From positions 19,087,022-19,151,021 of the forward strand of contig OZ020524.1 of assembly GCA_963971425.1 (NCBI GenBank): a DNA stretch of 64,000 nt, given 5' to 3'. The notes beneath the pieces were generated by a model. That model made no database searches and was not told where the DNA came from. It worked only from the letters and a program-made list of their open reading frames with translations. This DNA comes from Bryoerythrophyllum caledonicum. Lineage: Eukaryota > Streptophyta > Bryopsida > Pottiales > Pottiaceae. The position numbers and the translations under genes were made by a program. This document shows, one piece after another, positions 48,685 to 59,467 of this stretch (its first letter is position 1; each line of letters starts with the position of its first letter).

Positions 48685-49259
48685 TTCATCTAGAGACCAC
48701 GTTTTGACCTCTGAGCCACCAAGGGTTAATATCAACCCTCAGTAGCTTTCAATAGCCATCAATAATCAGTCCAAAAAGGAAGAGGGCAGCTCAAATCTTG
48801 ATATAGAAAATAACCACTCCTACTCTTTTAGAGGCAACTAAAACTAATTCCAACTTGAGTTTAGAGACCACAAGCCTCTTCTACACTTGTGAAGAGTTTA
48901 CTTTAGTTGTTCCATTAATCTCATAGCTACTAAAAGTGAGGAAAGAATAGTATTATAAATCAATTGATGGGTATCTATTGAAACTTCAGGTGACTTTAGA
49001 AAAACTCTATTGCAAAGGTCGATAAAATGTTGACTTATTTTTCTTCATAGTTTGGTGGTCAAACAATTTCTCGGGCATGGGTTAAGGGAAAATGTGGAAG
49101 TTTACTCACAAATAATGGCCCATGCCTTTTGCGCTGCTTCACTCCCAAGTACCACTGAGTTGCTGAAATGTTCAGCATGTACCAGACGGCAGGAGCAAGT
49201 ACAAAGTCACAGCCATCACCAGTTTGTCATTGACATTGATCGCATGGGAAGTCACACAC
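48685..49259. other. non-coding spacer between repeat elements
   Basis: No gene recognised. A 72-codon frame begins at 49052 and carries no known motif. Confidence 0.35.
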
Positions 49260-49568
49260 TTAGTCCTTAAGGCCAATGAGCTTTTTTGGCCTGTAAGGAT
49301 CTACGAGTGTTCTAGATCATACAGAATGGCATCTACCTTATAGTTACATTTCAAAAAAATTAAAAAATCTACAAACTTGTTTCATGGAAATCACTGTAGC
49401 TCGTCGATGCTTGCACGGATTGCGGTGGCGATGGTCTCAAAAGATGCCCATCTTTCTCCACCTCTAAGTCATGGTCAATTTTTTCCTTTGAGGTGGCATG
49501 TAGTGCTTTCTATAAAGGTTTTAGTCCATAATTAACCCATGTATGGTCAATCGGCCTTAAAGGGTTAA
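49260..49568. mobile_element. possible worn TTAA-type element
   Basis: Left TTAGTCCTTAAGGCCAAT and right ATCGGCCTTAAAGGGTTAA are inverted relatives, 309 bp apart. The left TTAA has decayed to TTAG. Low-confidence member of the same family. Confidence 0.35.
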
Positions 49569-49711
49569 ACAGGTAAAGAGTCAAGTGTCAGTTTGGGGTA
49601 TAAAATGTTTCACTTTGAAACGATATCTTTCAATCCGTAATGTCAAAATTCACAAACATTTTACCACATCATCTTGTACAAGTTTAGAAAAAAGATCTCA
49701 TGGTTACATTC

Positions 49712-50458
49712 TTAACCCTCAAGAGCCCAAGGCATTTTCCCTCACAAAACACCCCAAAATTGCCACTATCAACAAGAGGCAGGAAAATCTAATTTTGAAG
49801 TACAATTTTGGACTTTGAACCATAAGATCATAAAAACGACTTCTACATGAACTTACCATATGTTTTTGGGTGCAATCCACCGCACATATATGAAGATTAT
49901 AGCGTTCGAAGTCAAGAAAATGGTTCACTTTCTTCCCTGCGTTGAGTGAATTAGTAGACTTTGACTTACTTGGTGTCATATTTTTGCACTACACAAGGTC
50001 TAAATCCTTCGCCATTGTATTAAGCACAACGTTAGTTCCTTGTACACCAATTTTTAGAGCTAGGAAAGGGGTATAGCATATTCAAAACAAGTGTGCAAGG
50101 AGTGGAGGTTAAAAAAGACAAAGAATTTCCTTGTACACCATATTAAGTTACACTATAGACAAGAATTTCTTTATTGACATCTTTAAAGAAGGTAATATTC
50201 TCTTTATTTACGAAAAATCTCAATGTCAATAGAAACGTCTAGCAAAAAGTTTGGAGGTGCCCGGATCCCCAATTTAACTCTGAAGGCTAATAACTTTTAT
50301 ATTACGAATCCAAATTTTTTTTAAAAATTATTCCACAAAGATCTTATCAAGGACAATCTAATGTGAAATTTTCAAAAAGGAAAGATTTAAAAAAAAAATT
50401 AGGTACTTGTCCAAATGAAAAACATCTCCTTACGGTTAAATGGGCTCTTAGGGGTTAA
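49712..50458. mobile_element. piggyBac-like element C (TTAA-flanked)
   Basis: TTAA at 49712-49715 and 50455-50458. Left end CCCTCAAGAGCCCA, right end TGGGCTCTTAGGGG, inverted relatives. Shares inner blocks with B and D. Non-coding. Confidence 0.65.
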
Positions 50459-50969
50459 AAAGTTCATCTTGGTAGTCTTTAATCAATGGAGTAGAGATTC
50501 TTGTAAAATGCCTTGGTCTTTTGGGGGTTAATCCTTAAACGTAAGAAGGTGCCACTAGCGGCCACAATATTCTCCATGTATGATGTTGTATTTGAAGATG
50601 ATAAGGTTGACATATTGATGTGACCTCCAAGTGAAAGACGTTAGTTGAAGAATCTTCAATCCAAAGGTGTAAGTCTTGCTAAATTATAATACATTTGGTC
50701 TATCCCATGGAGTAAACTATGTGCATGTATATTCGGTGCCCGACTTATGTCTTGTTAACCCTTAAACGTTAGAAGGTGGCCACAATATTCTACATGTAAA
50801 ACATCGTATTTGACCATGATAAGGTTGAGATATTGAAATGGCCTCCAAATGAAAGATTTTAGTTGAAGAATTTCAATCCGAAAGTATAAGTCTTGCTAAA
50901 GTTGAGTATTTTTTTTGGGCATTCTACGGAGTAAAATACGTCCCTGTATTTATGGTTCCCAGCAGACAT
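50459..50969. repeat. TTAA-bounded fragments and 227-bp tandem duplication
   Basis: 50459-50531 is homologous, in reverse, to the left end of element A (complement of CAAGGCATTTTACAAGAATC, ending GGGGGTTAA). Two direct copies follow, at 50528-50754 and 50755-50969, each starting TTAA then CCTTAAACG-type sequence and sharing GGCCACAATATTCT, GATAAGGTTGA and TAAGTCTTGCTAAA. These look like partial, tandemly arranged members of the TTAA family. Confidence 0.6.
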
Positions 50970-52317
50970 TTAACCCCTAAAGGACCAAGTGTCAAAAATG
51001 GGCTTTTTGAAAGCTCGGTCAGGTTCCTATGTTGTCAATTTCCAACATTCTTCTTTGAAATTTTCACTATAGAAAGACATTACCAAGAGTTTAGTGGGAA
51101 AACAATTTTTTCCTAAATTGGACATTTGATGAAAAAGTTATAGGGTTTTGAATTTTAAATGGGGAGGGTGGCCACCTCGGGCACCTCCAAAAACTTTTGA
51201 TAGGACACTCTATTGAAAGTGAGATTTTCAGTACTTGCAAGTAATATTATTTCCCTTCATGTTGTCAAAAAAAAAGTTCTTGTCTTTAGTGAAAAATAGC
51301 ATACCAACCCAAGTCAAACATTTTCACACATTGTCACTCATTGTCAGGCAAGGTACCAAAAAAACTTCTTCTTTTCCACATAAAACCTAGAGATCTTCAT
51401 ATTTTTCACTTTTTATTTTTTCCACAACAATATGTACTGTAAACCTTCTTATCAACCATTCGGATTATCAATCAAAAACATATTAAGTTCAAAAAAATTT
51501 AAAGTGTGAATTAACAAATTTTGAGCCTCCACTCTTTGCACACTTGTTTTGAATATGCTACACCCCGTCTCTACCTCTAAAAATTGGTGTGTAAGGAGCT
51601 AACATCATGCTTAACAAGATGGTAATAGATTTAGACCTTGTGTAGTGAAATTGTTTGACACCAAGTGAAGTCAAAGTCTGCTGATCCACCAAACGCAGGG
51701 AAGAAAATGAACCATTTGCTTGACTTCAAACACTATAATCTTTCAATCCATGCAGTCAAAGTTTATGAAATTTTGTACATGTATTACTTAATAAGCCTTT
51801 ATAGAGATCCTACGGTCAGAACTAAAAATAAAAGTTTTTGTTTCCTTCTTTATTCATTGCACTAGAATCCATTCATTTTGAAGTGTTTTTGGTGTAAAAC
51901 TGTCTTGGTACCTTAGAGCATCTCCACCCCAAGACGGAGAACCACCAAATTGGAGTTTGGTGAGGTCAAAAAGTTGCACCCATCACCTCAAAACAGGGAA
52001 ACTTTATAAAAATTTAGAAGTTTTGGTGCATGGCACACCAAAATCTCCTTGGATAGGGGGAGGGGGCCATTTTTTGATGTTGGTGACACACCCATACCCT
52101 CGCGACACGTGACGCCATGTCATTGATGTTGACACGTGGCGCCGTGTCATTGGTGGCGGGAGGTAAAAGGTCAAAGCATTTTTTTGGGAAATTTTTTTTG
52201 GAGCTTGGGGTGGAGCCAAGCAAGCACCAAACCCTAAACCACTCCTGGCGTGAAATTTTTTTCTTGTCCTAGTGTGGAAAATTCCACGCCAGGAGTGGAG
52301 ATGCTCTTAGGGGTTAA
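50970..52317. mobile_element. piggyBac-like element D with nested MITE
   Basis: TTAA at 50970-50973 and 52314-52317. Left end CCCCTAAAGGACCAAG. The right end, CTTGGTACC then TAGGGG, is split by the MITE at 51916-52306. Inner blocks match B in reverse order. The nested MITE proves D was in place first. Confidence 0.7.
51916..52306. mobile_element. PIF/Harbinger (Tourist-like) MITE, 391 bp
   Basis: Ends GAGCATCTCCA and its exact complement TGGAGATGCTC, flanked by TTA duplications (51913-51915 and 52307-52309). GAGCATCTCCA-type ends with a TTA target are classic for Tourist/PIF MITEs in plants. Non-coding. Confidence 0.9.
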
Positions 52318-52320
52318 GGG

Positions 52321-53169
52321 TTAACCCCTAAAGTCGAAATCGACCAGAATGTCGTCGATCTGACTCTGGTCAGGCTCTTAGTTACTAAATTTAGATATTA
52401 TGAAGTTACTTTTATCGAAGATTGTAGAGTTTTCCCATACCTTTAAAATGACACCATTCATGCTTCAAAATTCATCATACTTTAGGAGATATTCACGGTC
52501 AAAGTTTGAAAACACTGATAGGGCATTCTGAAATCTGCCCAAAACTGCGGTATATGCTCATTGATTCTCAAAATCTGCCCAAAATCAATTAGATCGCAGT
52601 AACTTCAAAAATTCACCAAAAATTGAGATTTTACTTTTTTTCGAATTTTGTTTTTCGTACATGTAAAAGAGGTAGTAAAGCATGATCTCACCGTTTGGAC
52701 TTTCAATCCGATTATTTTTTACATGCCTTTTTAATTGTTGAAAATGGGCATTTGTATTTGTATTTCAGCATACCTCCATGTGAAAAATTAAGCATTTCCT
52801 TAGGTTTTATAGGTCCAATGAGGGTAAAAATTATATGGACATATTCCTTACTCACATAGGAACAAGAATTTGAAGAGCCTCATGTCAAATTTTCTTTCAA
52901 AATTGGTTTTTTTGGCCCCCAAAACATTAGTTTTCCATTCTACAACAAGGAAAAAATCTTTTTTTTCAACTTTGAACATTACGATCTCACAAATGGAGAG
53001 GAATATGAATCTAAGATTCGGTATGCATGTACATGTACAAGTTAGGTACTAGATCTTACGGTTACATACTCGAAAATTTGTCAAAAGTTAAAAATTTTCA
53101 CCTTGCATTGAAAGAGGGCAGTTTTGAGGGTTTTTGGCAGTTTTGAGGGCTTTCGACTTTAGGGGTTAA
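52321..53169. mobile_element. piggyBac-like element E (TTAA-flanked)
   Basis: Perfect 19-bp inverted ends including the TTAA (TTAACCCCTAAAGTCGAAA and complement at 53151-53169), 849 bp overall. It starts only 3 bp after element D ends. Inner sequence differs from B-D and shows no transposase. Confidence 0.75.
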
Positions 53170-53943
53170 AACAGCAAACTTGAACAGCAGTAGCTGTTGT
53201 TAGAGTGCAAAGTAGCTTCATGATTTCCGCAAATCTTGCAACTTGGTGGGAATTGCTGTACACTATCACGGTGATTCTCGATGATGGAACTCAATTATGG
53301 AGCTCAAGATTTGGACATCATGGATGACCACAATGTTGGACATATTGGATTTTACCTACCTTGAAAGACTATCTTTTGGTTCATTACACGGTGTTCAAGG
53401 CACTATCATAACAATAGTACTTTCATGGAGTGGCACTATTTACAACCATATGGTGTTGAAATAACAAGCTTTGATGTGACTTTGTGTCAACCTATACTGA
53501 AGAAAATATCCACCAAAGATGGTTGAATTAAATAAACAAGTGTATCTCACATAAAAATTCCACCGAAACTCAAAGAAATACTAAGTCAATCACTCCTAGT
53601 TTTACAAGAATCCAATAAGAGCTATCTAAACAATTTGGATGGATGATTGGCTTGGTATATCTAGGATGTCCATTATTGAAGCACGATAGTATGAATATAA
53701 ATAGTTTCCTCAATGTTCTAAATATTATTTAGATCTCCAATGATCATTGATGAACCTAAGATAGCATATTTTACCTTCCATATCCAATCCTAACCTTCTT
53801 TTCACCAGATTCATTACACATTATAAAGAATTCAAGATTTTGTATTTGGATAAGCATGTACTAAAATGTACTTTAAAAATTAATTCATAAATTTCCAAGA
53901 CATTTTACACTAAAACCACTCCAAAACTACTTCTCAAAGATGA
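53170..53943. other. AT-rich non-coding
   Basis: I see no gene or repeat here. Confidence 0.4.
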
Positions 53944-53956
53944 GACGGAGTGGTAA

Positions 53957-54300
53957 AAGAAGAAGAACGTCGGTCTCCAAAGGAGACAGACGTGAACATA
54001 GTGTTTGTTCATTCTCTTCACTAAGCATATGGCCACAGGACATAGGCTAGTGTAATAGAACTACTCCCCCCTCTCAAGGGTAAACACTTTTCTGTAGTAT
54101 GTGCTTCCTTACACTAATTGCCTTAGAGACAACCGACATGTCATCTCCCCCAAGGGATTTGTGGGTCCTCATACAACGAGGCCTTGGGACCCCCTACCAT
54201 ACTATGGTGGTAGGCACCATGGCGGCAATTGGACTTGAACTCACAATCACCTCACCGGTGTGCCATGACCCAAACCACTACACCAACGCCATGATGCCTT
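53957..54300 (-). mobile_element. complete tRNA-headed SINE with LINE-type 3' tail
   Basis: 344 bp between 13-bp target duplications GACGGAGTGGTAA (53944-53956) and GACGAAGTGGTAA (54301-54313), one mismatch. On the minus strand the head has a Pol III A box TGGTGTAGTGG (54285-54275) and B box GAGTTCAAGTCC (54242-54231), spaced as in tRNA genes. After a body of about 130 bp the last 150 bp match the LINE 3' UTR: AGTGTTTACCCTTGAGAGGG, GGGGAGTAGTTC, GAACAAACAC. They end in the hairpin (53992-53968) and TTCTTCTTC. The tail must be what lets the LINE's reverse transcriptase copy it. Confidence 0.9.
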
Positions 54301-54313
54301 GACGAAGTGGTAA

Positions 54314-56182
54314 GACTAACTGAAACAACTTTGTACTATTTTCAACCATAGGAACTTTAAGTTAAATACTATAAGAAGACACTCAAATAAATTGTAAACC
54401 TCTATGGCAAGGATTGCAAAATACAAACATCTAATGAGGTCAATATGGTTTTTTCTTGCATGGACAGGGTCAACACACTTTGGCTCAAGATAATGGCATA
54501 CTTTCCATTATAAATTGTATATATTTTACGGTTCTATGTTCTACCTTGTGTTAGGTCATTGCACACCAAACATCACAAGTAATGGAGGTGTTTAGGATAG
54601 AAAAAATGGACTTGCAACAACTAGGGGTGTAGAAAGTAGCCATTAACTTTGGAAATAAAAACTAAATAGAAAAACATTTGTTAGATCTAAAGTCTCAACT
54701 GTCGATAGAATCATTGTGCCTTTTTTTTGTCGAGTAAAAAAAATCCCTAACTTTACATGTATTAAAGTAAAAATGATGAGGGTTGCTAAGAATTTTCCTT
54801 CATTGCCACCAGCCTCAAGAAAGTGCACTTAGTCTATTAAACTCTAATAGTATTATTTAGCTTGAGTAATTTGAACTATGGAAATAATTTGGGCCAAATG
54901 AACACTAAGTAGAGCTTCGCATTTCCTGGTGACGGGAGTAGAGGGACATAGTTACAAAACCTTAGGTCACGCACAACAAGAGGTGGCTAGCCCTATTTGA
55001 GAGCCGACGCAAGCTTTGGCTTTGTTGTGAAAGTGGTTAGACGTTGGGAAGCAAAGAGTGTATGTTGGTGAGGCTCAAACTCTAAATCTAGGGTTAGAAG
55101 CTTTGCAAATGCGTGTATAGGATCATATCTTGTTGTGTAAGATCTGTAGCAAGGGGCACTTGTGTTGGAGCATAGATATGGGCCTTTCAGCTTGCTCACA
55201 CGATTACTCTACCTCAGATTTGGAGTAGGTTAAACTAAATCTGCAGCCTTCCACATAATCCCTCCTCCCTCCAATCTAGGAGCTCAACGCACAAGATTGA
55301 AGTCAAGACCTATCGGGCGTTGCTGCCCGACGACAACAAGGCTCACTCTCAGGCTACATCTTATTCTATTACTCTCTATTGCATCCTTTTTGTACGAACC
55401 TTGCTTTGCATTAACATTGTCTTTGCTTTCCTCAACACGTTTCCACTTAGATCCTCCCTTACCGACTATCTGAATATTGAATGTTCAAGTAGTTATTTAT
55501 CGTCATCAGACTTAGAATATCTCCCACCCACATGCACGGAAATCCCATTCCGCAACACTTATGATTGTAACCCCGTTCTTAAAAGCACAAAACATATCTT
55601 AGCAAATACAAGTACACAAATTCAAGTAGTTATAGGCTACAGTAAAGATTGAGTGCTGCGATCGGAGACATCACGCCCGCAACCTTTCAATTCACACACA
55701 CGTCCACGAGAGTCATCCAATCAGGCCCAATATGCAGACTAGCTTTGTAACACAATGCCAAATCAACTCGGCGCCCAGATTTGCACAACAACGAGGATCA
55801 ACACACAAACCTAGAATCTTCAACATCCAATCAAGCTTCAATAGAAATCAGATGAGTTACCTCCGAACCTCCGTCTCATTTTTTTTGGTTATATAGTCCA
55901 TTTTTCACAAATTCCTTTTCATTCCTTGCACAATGCATCTTCTTTAGCTAGCAATAGTACTAACTCTGCACCCCACTTTAGAGCCTTCTACACCCTAAAC
56001 CTTGTATGTTCTTACACCACACTTACTTTTGTTAATAAGCACCTTCATAAGAATACTAGTAAAGGTTGTACCTCAAAAAAATATTATAAATCCTGCTACA
56101 GACTCGGAATAAGAACCTACATGCCAACAATATCAAGGATCAGCTTTCAGAATTAGGGCCTGCATCAAGAGCAACACCCAAA
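54314..56182. other. non-coding; LINE upstream leader begins within
   Basis: AT-rich to about 55250 with no gene. From about 55300 the plus strand turns C/A-rich with short open frames (55320-55652, 55926-56156) lacking known motifs. This looks like the start of the long leader that precedes the LINE ORF1 at 57339. Confidence 0.4.
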
Positions 56183-56370
56183 TAAAACAAAGACTGGTGC
56201 TCAAGCAACGCTCTCCATAGCGCTCGCATCATCAATCAATAGTAAAGGTGTTAGATAAAGTGTGTAGACAACCCCAAACCAAACAAAGACTGATACTCAA
56301 GCAACACTACATGCTGCACTCACATCATCAATCAAGAGCGAAGGTGATAGATCAAGTGCATAGACAGTCC
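56183..56370. repeat. tandem duplication of about 94 bp
   Basis: Two adjacent copies sharing AACAAAGACTG, CTCAAGCAAC, CATCATCAATCAA, AAGGTG and TAGACA blocks with about one change in eight. Confidence 0.7.
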
Positions 56371-57338
56371 GGATACATGGAGAGTTTGAAGAAGGCACTT
56401 AGAGACCGAGGACAGACCCGACACACGGAGAGAGAGACATCAACAACCGAAGATTGTAGTCACCCCTAACACACAAAGACAACAACACCAATTGTCAACA
56501 AGCAGCCCCATTGCAACCAGATCCCTCGCTAGTACAACCAGAGTACCTCCCGAGACCCCACTCTCGAACCTCCTCCAGCCTCCCTCCTCGCTCTCCCTCA
56601 ACTCACTGCGACACCCTCACACTACTCCTAGTCTACAAAACCCGCAAGCACCTCCAACTTTTGGAGCAACACAATCCTGACCCGAGGCACACCAAACTTA
56701 AACCCCCTAGACAGACACTCATTGCCAACAACAGAAAGAAGAAGTATACGTGACCCAAGAGGAGAGCATGCGGCCGCAACAAATCTCAATGGCACCTTGA
56801 GAGAATCCCAAACCCTAGCCACAACACGCGCCGTGCACTGCTTTCGGTAGCGCACGCCACGCATCAGCATCGTGCCTCGCTCCAAACCAAAGCTCTCTCC
56901 TATAATATTGTCCCTTGCTACAAGCTCTCTGCACCAATACTGAGCCCGAGCTCTCAACAACAATCCTTGCTCCGAGCCCAAACCCGGCGTCTACCGTCGA
57001 AGTCCGAGCCCTCCTTCGGCTTCCAAATCTGAACGTGAATTTCTCCAGGCAACCAGGCGCTGGACGGAGCCCGCCCGCAGTGTCGGAGAGAGTCCAAGCC
57101 CCGACCAGCTTCCACCTTGTGGATGATACCCAAGCCCGGATCAGCACCTGCGTTCTTCACAACACCAATTCTCCGCCCCACGCTTTCAACTTACAAAGCC
57201 TCCTCACAACAGATTTAGTTGCCTCTAACTAGTGGCACTTGTAGGGCTCAAACCACCTAACGTATGTTCTCCCCCTTTTTGCATTTCTAAACCACCATTA
57301 CGTCCCAAAAAAATACAAACAAAAGAGATCTTAAAAAA
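56371..57338 (+). other. C-rich leader of the LINE copy
   Basis: C/A-rich, T-poor plus-strand sequence directly before LINE ORF1. Open frames (56492-56753, 56915-57232) have no known motif. Composition parallels the block before the ORF1 at 63335. Confidence 0.4.
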
Positions 57339-57974
57339 ATGGCCAATAGTAAAAGAAACCTTGAGTTCGGGGAAATGATGGACATTGAGGAAGAAATTGT
57401 AAACAAAGAATTGTCCTTGAAAGAGGAAGTAGTAAGAAAAATTATGGAGGAGATTGGCAGCGGTAAGAAGAGCAAAGGGGCCAACAAAGGAGAAGGTACG
57501 TCCCCTCTCCTTGACCCCATAACCATGACGTTTAAGTTTTGGCTAGGATTTGAAGTTATGGAGTGCCTCGCGATTGAAGAAGGGCTGAAGGAACTTTCGC
57601 GAGATGAGAAAGTTGAGGATATGATGACTAGAGGATTCCAACAGCATGAAGCGAAGGAGTTTAAAGCCGCAAAGATGGCGTTTCCAAGGATCCCACAGCT
57701 CTACTATCTACTTTCAAGACCAGGAAGTGACGAACAACACTACAACATCACCCAACCCCCCAAAGGCACCAAAATCACCGGTATCAGAGGTTTGGCCCTT
57801 AACTTCCATGTGGCTATTTACTTCAAACCAATCTCTTCCCTCTTATTGCATGATGATGTCTACAAGATGGTAACCTATAGACTAGAGGTAATGGACATTA
57901 AATTAGGCTCAAATGTCATGGATCCCATTGTCATTGCTGCCAGAGCTAGAGCTACCACTTTATTCCATCTATGA
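57339..57974 (+). CDS. LINE ORF1 protein (chimeric end)
   Basis: 211 residues. Residues 1-60 are highly charged (MMDIEEEIVNKELSLKEEVV), probably a coiled coil. From residue 67, FWLGFEVMECLA through HYNITQPPKG, LNFHVAIYF and DPIVIA, it aligns with the ORF1 at the right edge of the window (YWLGFSTMNTLA, HFNLTQLP, LDYQVSIHF, EPIAIF). The last residues (RARATT) come from the ORF2 C-terminus, so the frame crosses the deletion junction. ORF1 proteins of LINEs bind the element RNA; that function is inferred here. Confidence 0.65.
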   Translation: MANSKRNLEFGEMMDIEEEIVNKELSLKEEVVRKIMEEIGSGKKSKGANKGEGTSPLLDPITMTFKFWLGFEVMECLAIEEGLKELSRDEKVEDMMTRGFQQHEAKEFKAAKMAFPRIPQLYYLLSRPGSDEQHYNITQPPKGTKITGIRGLALNFHVAIYFKPISSLLLHDDVYKMVTYRLEVMDIKLGSNVMDPIVIAARARATTLFHL

Positions 57975-58341
57975 AAAGTCTCGGAAAAACATTCAATATC
58001 CCCATCAATCAAATTAGAAAGACATTCTCAAACATCAACACCATTGCTATTTAAGATGCGATGTCCATTCTCCTTCACAAGCATAAAATTGAAAATAACC
58101 AATCTCTCCCCGAAAGAAACGATACCCCCTAAAACCCCCCCAAGCACACAATTAACCTCCACATTTCATCCCTTCACTATGTCCCTAGTAGCTCTAATTT
58201 GGTTCTTGGTCCCTGGTAACTGGTTACTGGTCACTAGTTTTGGTTACATAGTGTCTACCCTTGAGAGGGGGAGGTAGTTCCATACTACTAAACCTTTTTT
58301 GGTGCACATTGGTTTTGTGGTGGAACGAACAAACACTTTAT
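57339..58341 (+). mobile_element. internally deleted LINE derivative
   Basis: Contains ORF1 (57339 to about 57930) joined directly to the last 170 or so bases of ORF2 (FIPSMKSLGKTF-like, INTIAI, SILLHKHKIENNQ) and the 3' UTR (TACATAGTGTCTACCCTTGA, GTTCCATACTACTAAACC, GGAACGAACAAACACTTTAT). RT, RNase H and nuclease are missing. The hairpin end is replaced by a CACTA-like terminus at 58342. Similar short LINE derivatives in other plants are mobilised in trans; whether this one was is unknown. Confidence 0.8.
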
Positions 58342-59110
58342 CCACTACTAGAAATCCAAGTATTAATAACTACAACACAAATAAGTAGCCACGAAACAAT
58401 AACTCTGGAACTACCGAGCTGCCCGTTTCCGGCATCAAAACCGCCCGAGTAATTCTGTAGATATAGAATTTTTGGCAGGCAGCGGGGGGATGAAAGCCAC
58501 ATGACTTCTAGTATTATTTGTGTTGTCATCTTTGGACTTTCATCCAAGTATTGCCTGGTAGTGTTGATGTGGCAAATACGTTGATGACGTGGATTGGGCC
58601 TGAGTAATTTTGTAGTCATACATTCGAGAATAACTAATCAAAATCTATATAATAATTTGGGCAGTAATATAATTTATGACTAGAAACGAACTCATGGATA
58701 CTTTTACATAACTACTAACGTGCATTGATGCCTATTTACGTCCGATAGTGTTGATGTGGCAAGTACATTGGTGACGTGGATAATGCCTTAGTAATTATGT
58801 AGTATTACATCCAAGAATAACTAAACAATAATTGTAAAATAACTCGTGCAATAATATAATTTATGATTATAAAATAACTTATGGATATTTTTACATAATT
58901 GATGACGTGGATGGCTGCCAATTTACGTCCGGTCGTGCTGATGTGGCAAGTGCTTTGGTGACGCGGATTGTAACATAGTAATTCTCTAGTAATACATTCA
59001 AGAATAACTACTATATAACTGTAAAATAACTCAAGTAGTAATATATTTATGACTAAAAAATAACTCATGAATTGTGCCTTAGTAATTTATTTGTACTAAA
59101 TTGGACCGTG
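58342..59110. mobile_element. CACTA-like terminus with 187-bp tandem repeats
   Basis: Begins CACTACTAGAAAT, the canonical plant CACTA end, exactly where the LINE 3' UTR is broken off. The interior from 58561 holds almost three direct copies of a unit with strict 187-bp period (58561, 58748, 58935), each starting GTGTTGATGTGGCAA-like and sharing GTGACGTGGAT, TAGTAAT, AAGAATAACTA and ACTCATGGATA. CACTA elements carry subterminal repeats, which would explain them. The opposite end was not found, so the element is truncated or extends in unrecognised form. Confidence 0.55.
58561..59110. repeat. 187-bp tandem repeat, about 2.9 copies
   Basis: Period is exactly 187 bp for both intervals. Copies differ at roughly a fifth of positions. 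The repeat length is close to a nucleosome unit. Confidence 0.8.
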
Positions 59111-59290
59111 GACAGTGGATGAAATTGGAATTGCGGATGAAAATCAAGGTAGGGTTATGGTGGCTAGGGTTTGGAGGGGTGACGGCAAACATCCTCATTT
59201 TCTCACCCTCTCTTTTTGTCGAGTGTGTATAGAGAAAGCTAGAAGGTGGGAGTGTAGAGTTGTTAGAGTGGCTAAACTACACCGTTCCGT

Positions 59291-59467
59291 GAATATAGTG
59301 TAGACTAGACTATTTGAAATTTCCTACACTAATTGAAAATGTACATGCAATTGTTGACTGACACACACTTGCTTGAGAACAAATACCCAATCAGAACTTG
59401 GCATGCACATGCTTTTATGGAAATTAGTGTGAGTGATCTACATCAATAATCCCTCTACACTATATTC
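59291..59467. mobile_element. small MITE with GAATATAGTGTAGA ends
   Basis: Perfect 14-bp inverted ends GAATATAGTGTAGA (59291-59304) and TCTACACTATATTC (59454-59467), 177 bp overall. TACACTAAT and ATTAGTGTG words inside form a second, inner inverted pair. Target duplication not clear. Confidence 0.65.

Noticed and set aside
54231..54300. possible tRNA gene on the minus strand
   Set aside because: A and B boxes are present, but no acceptor stem or anticodon arm folds, and a LINE-type tail and target duplications show it is a SINE head.
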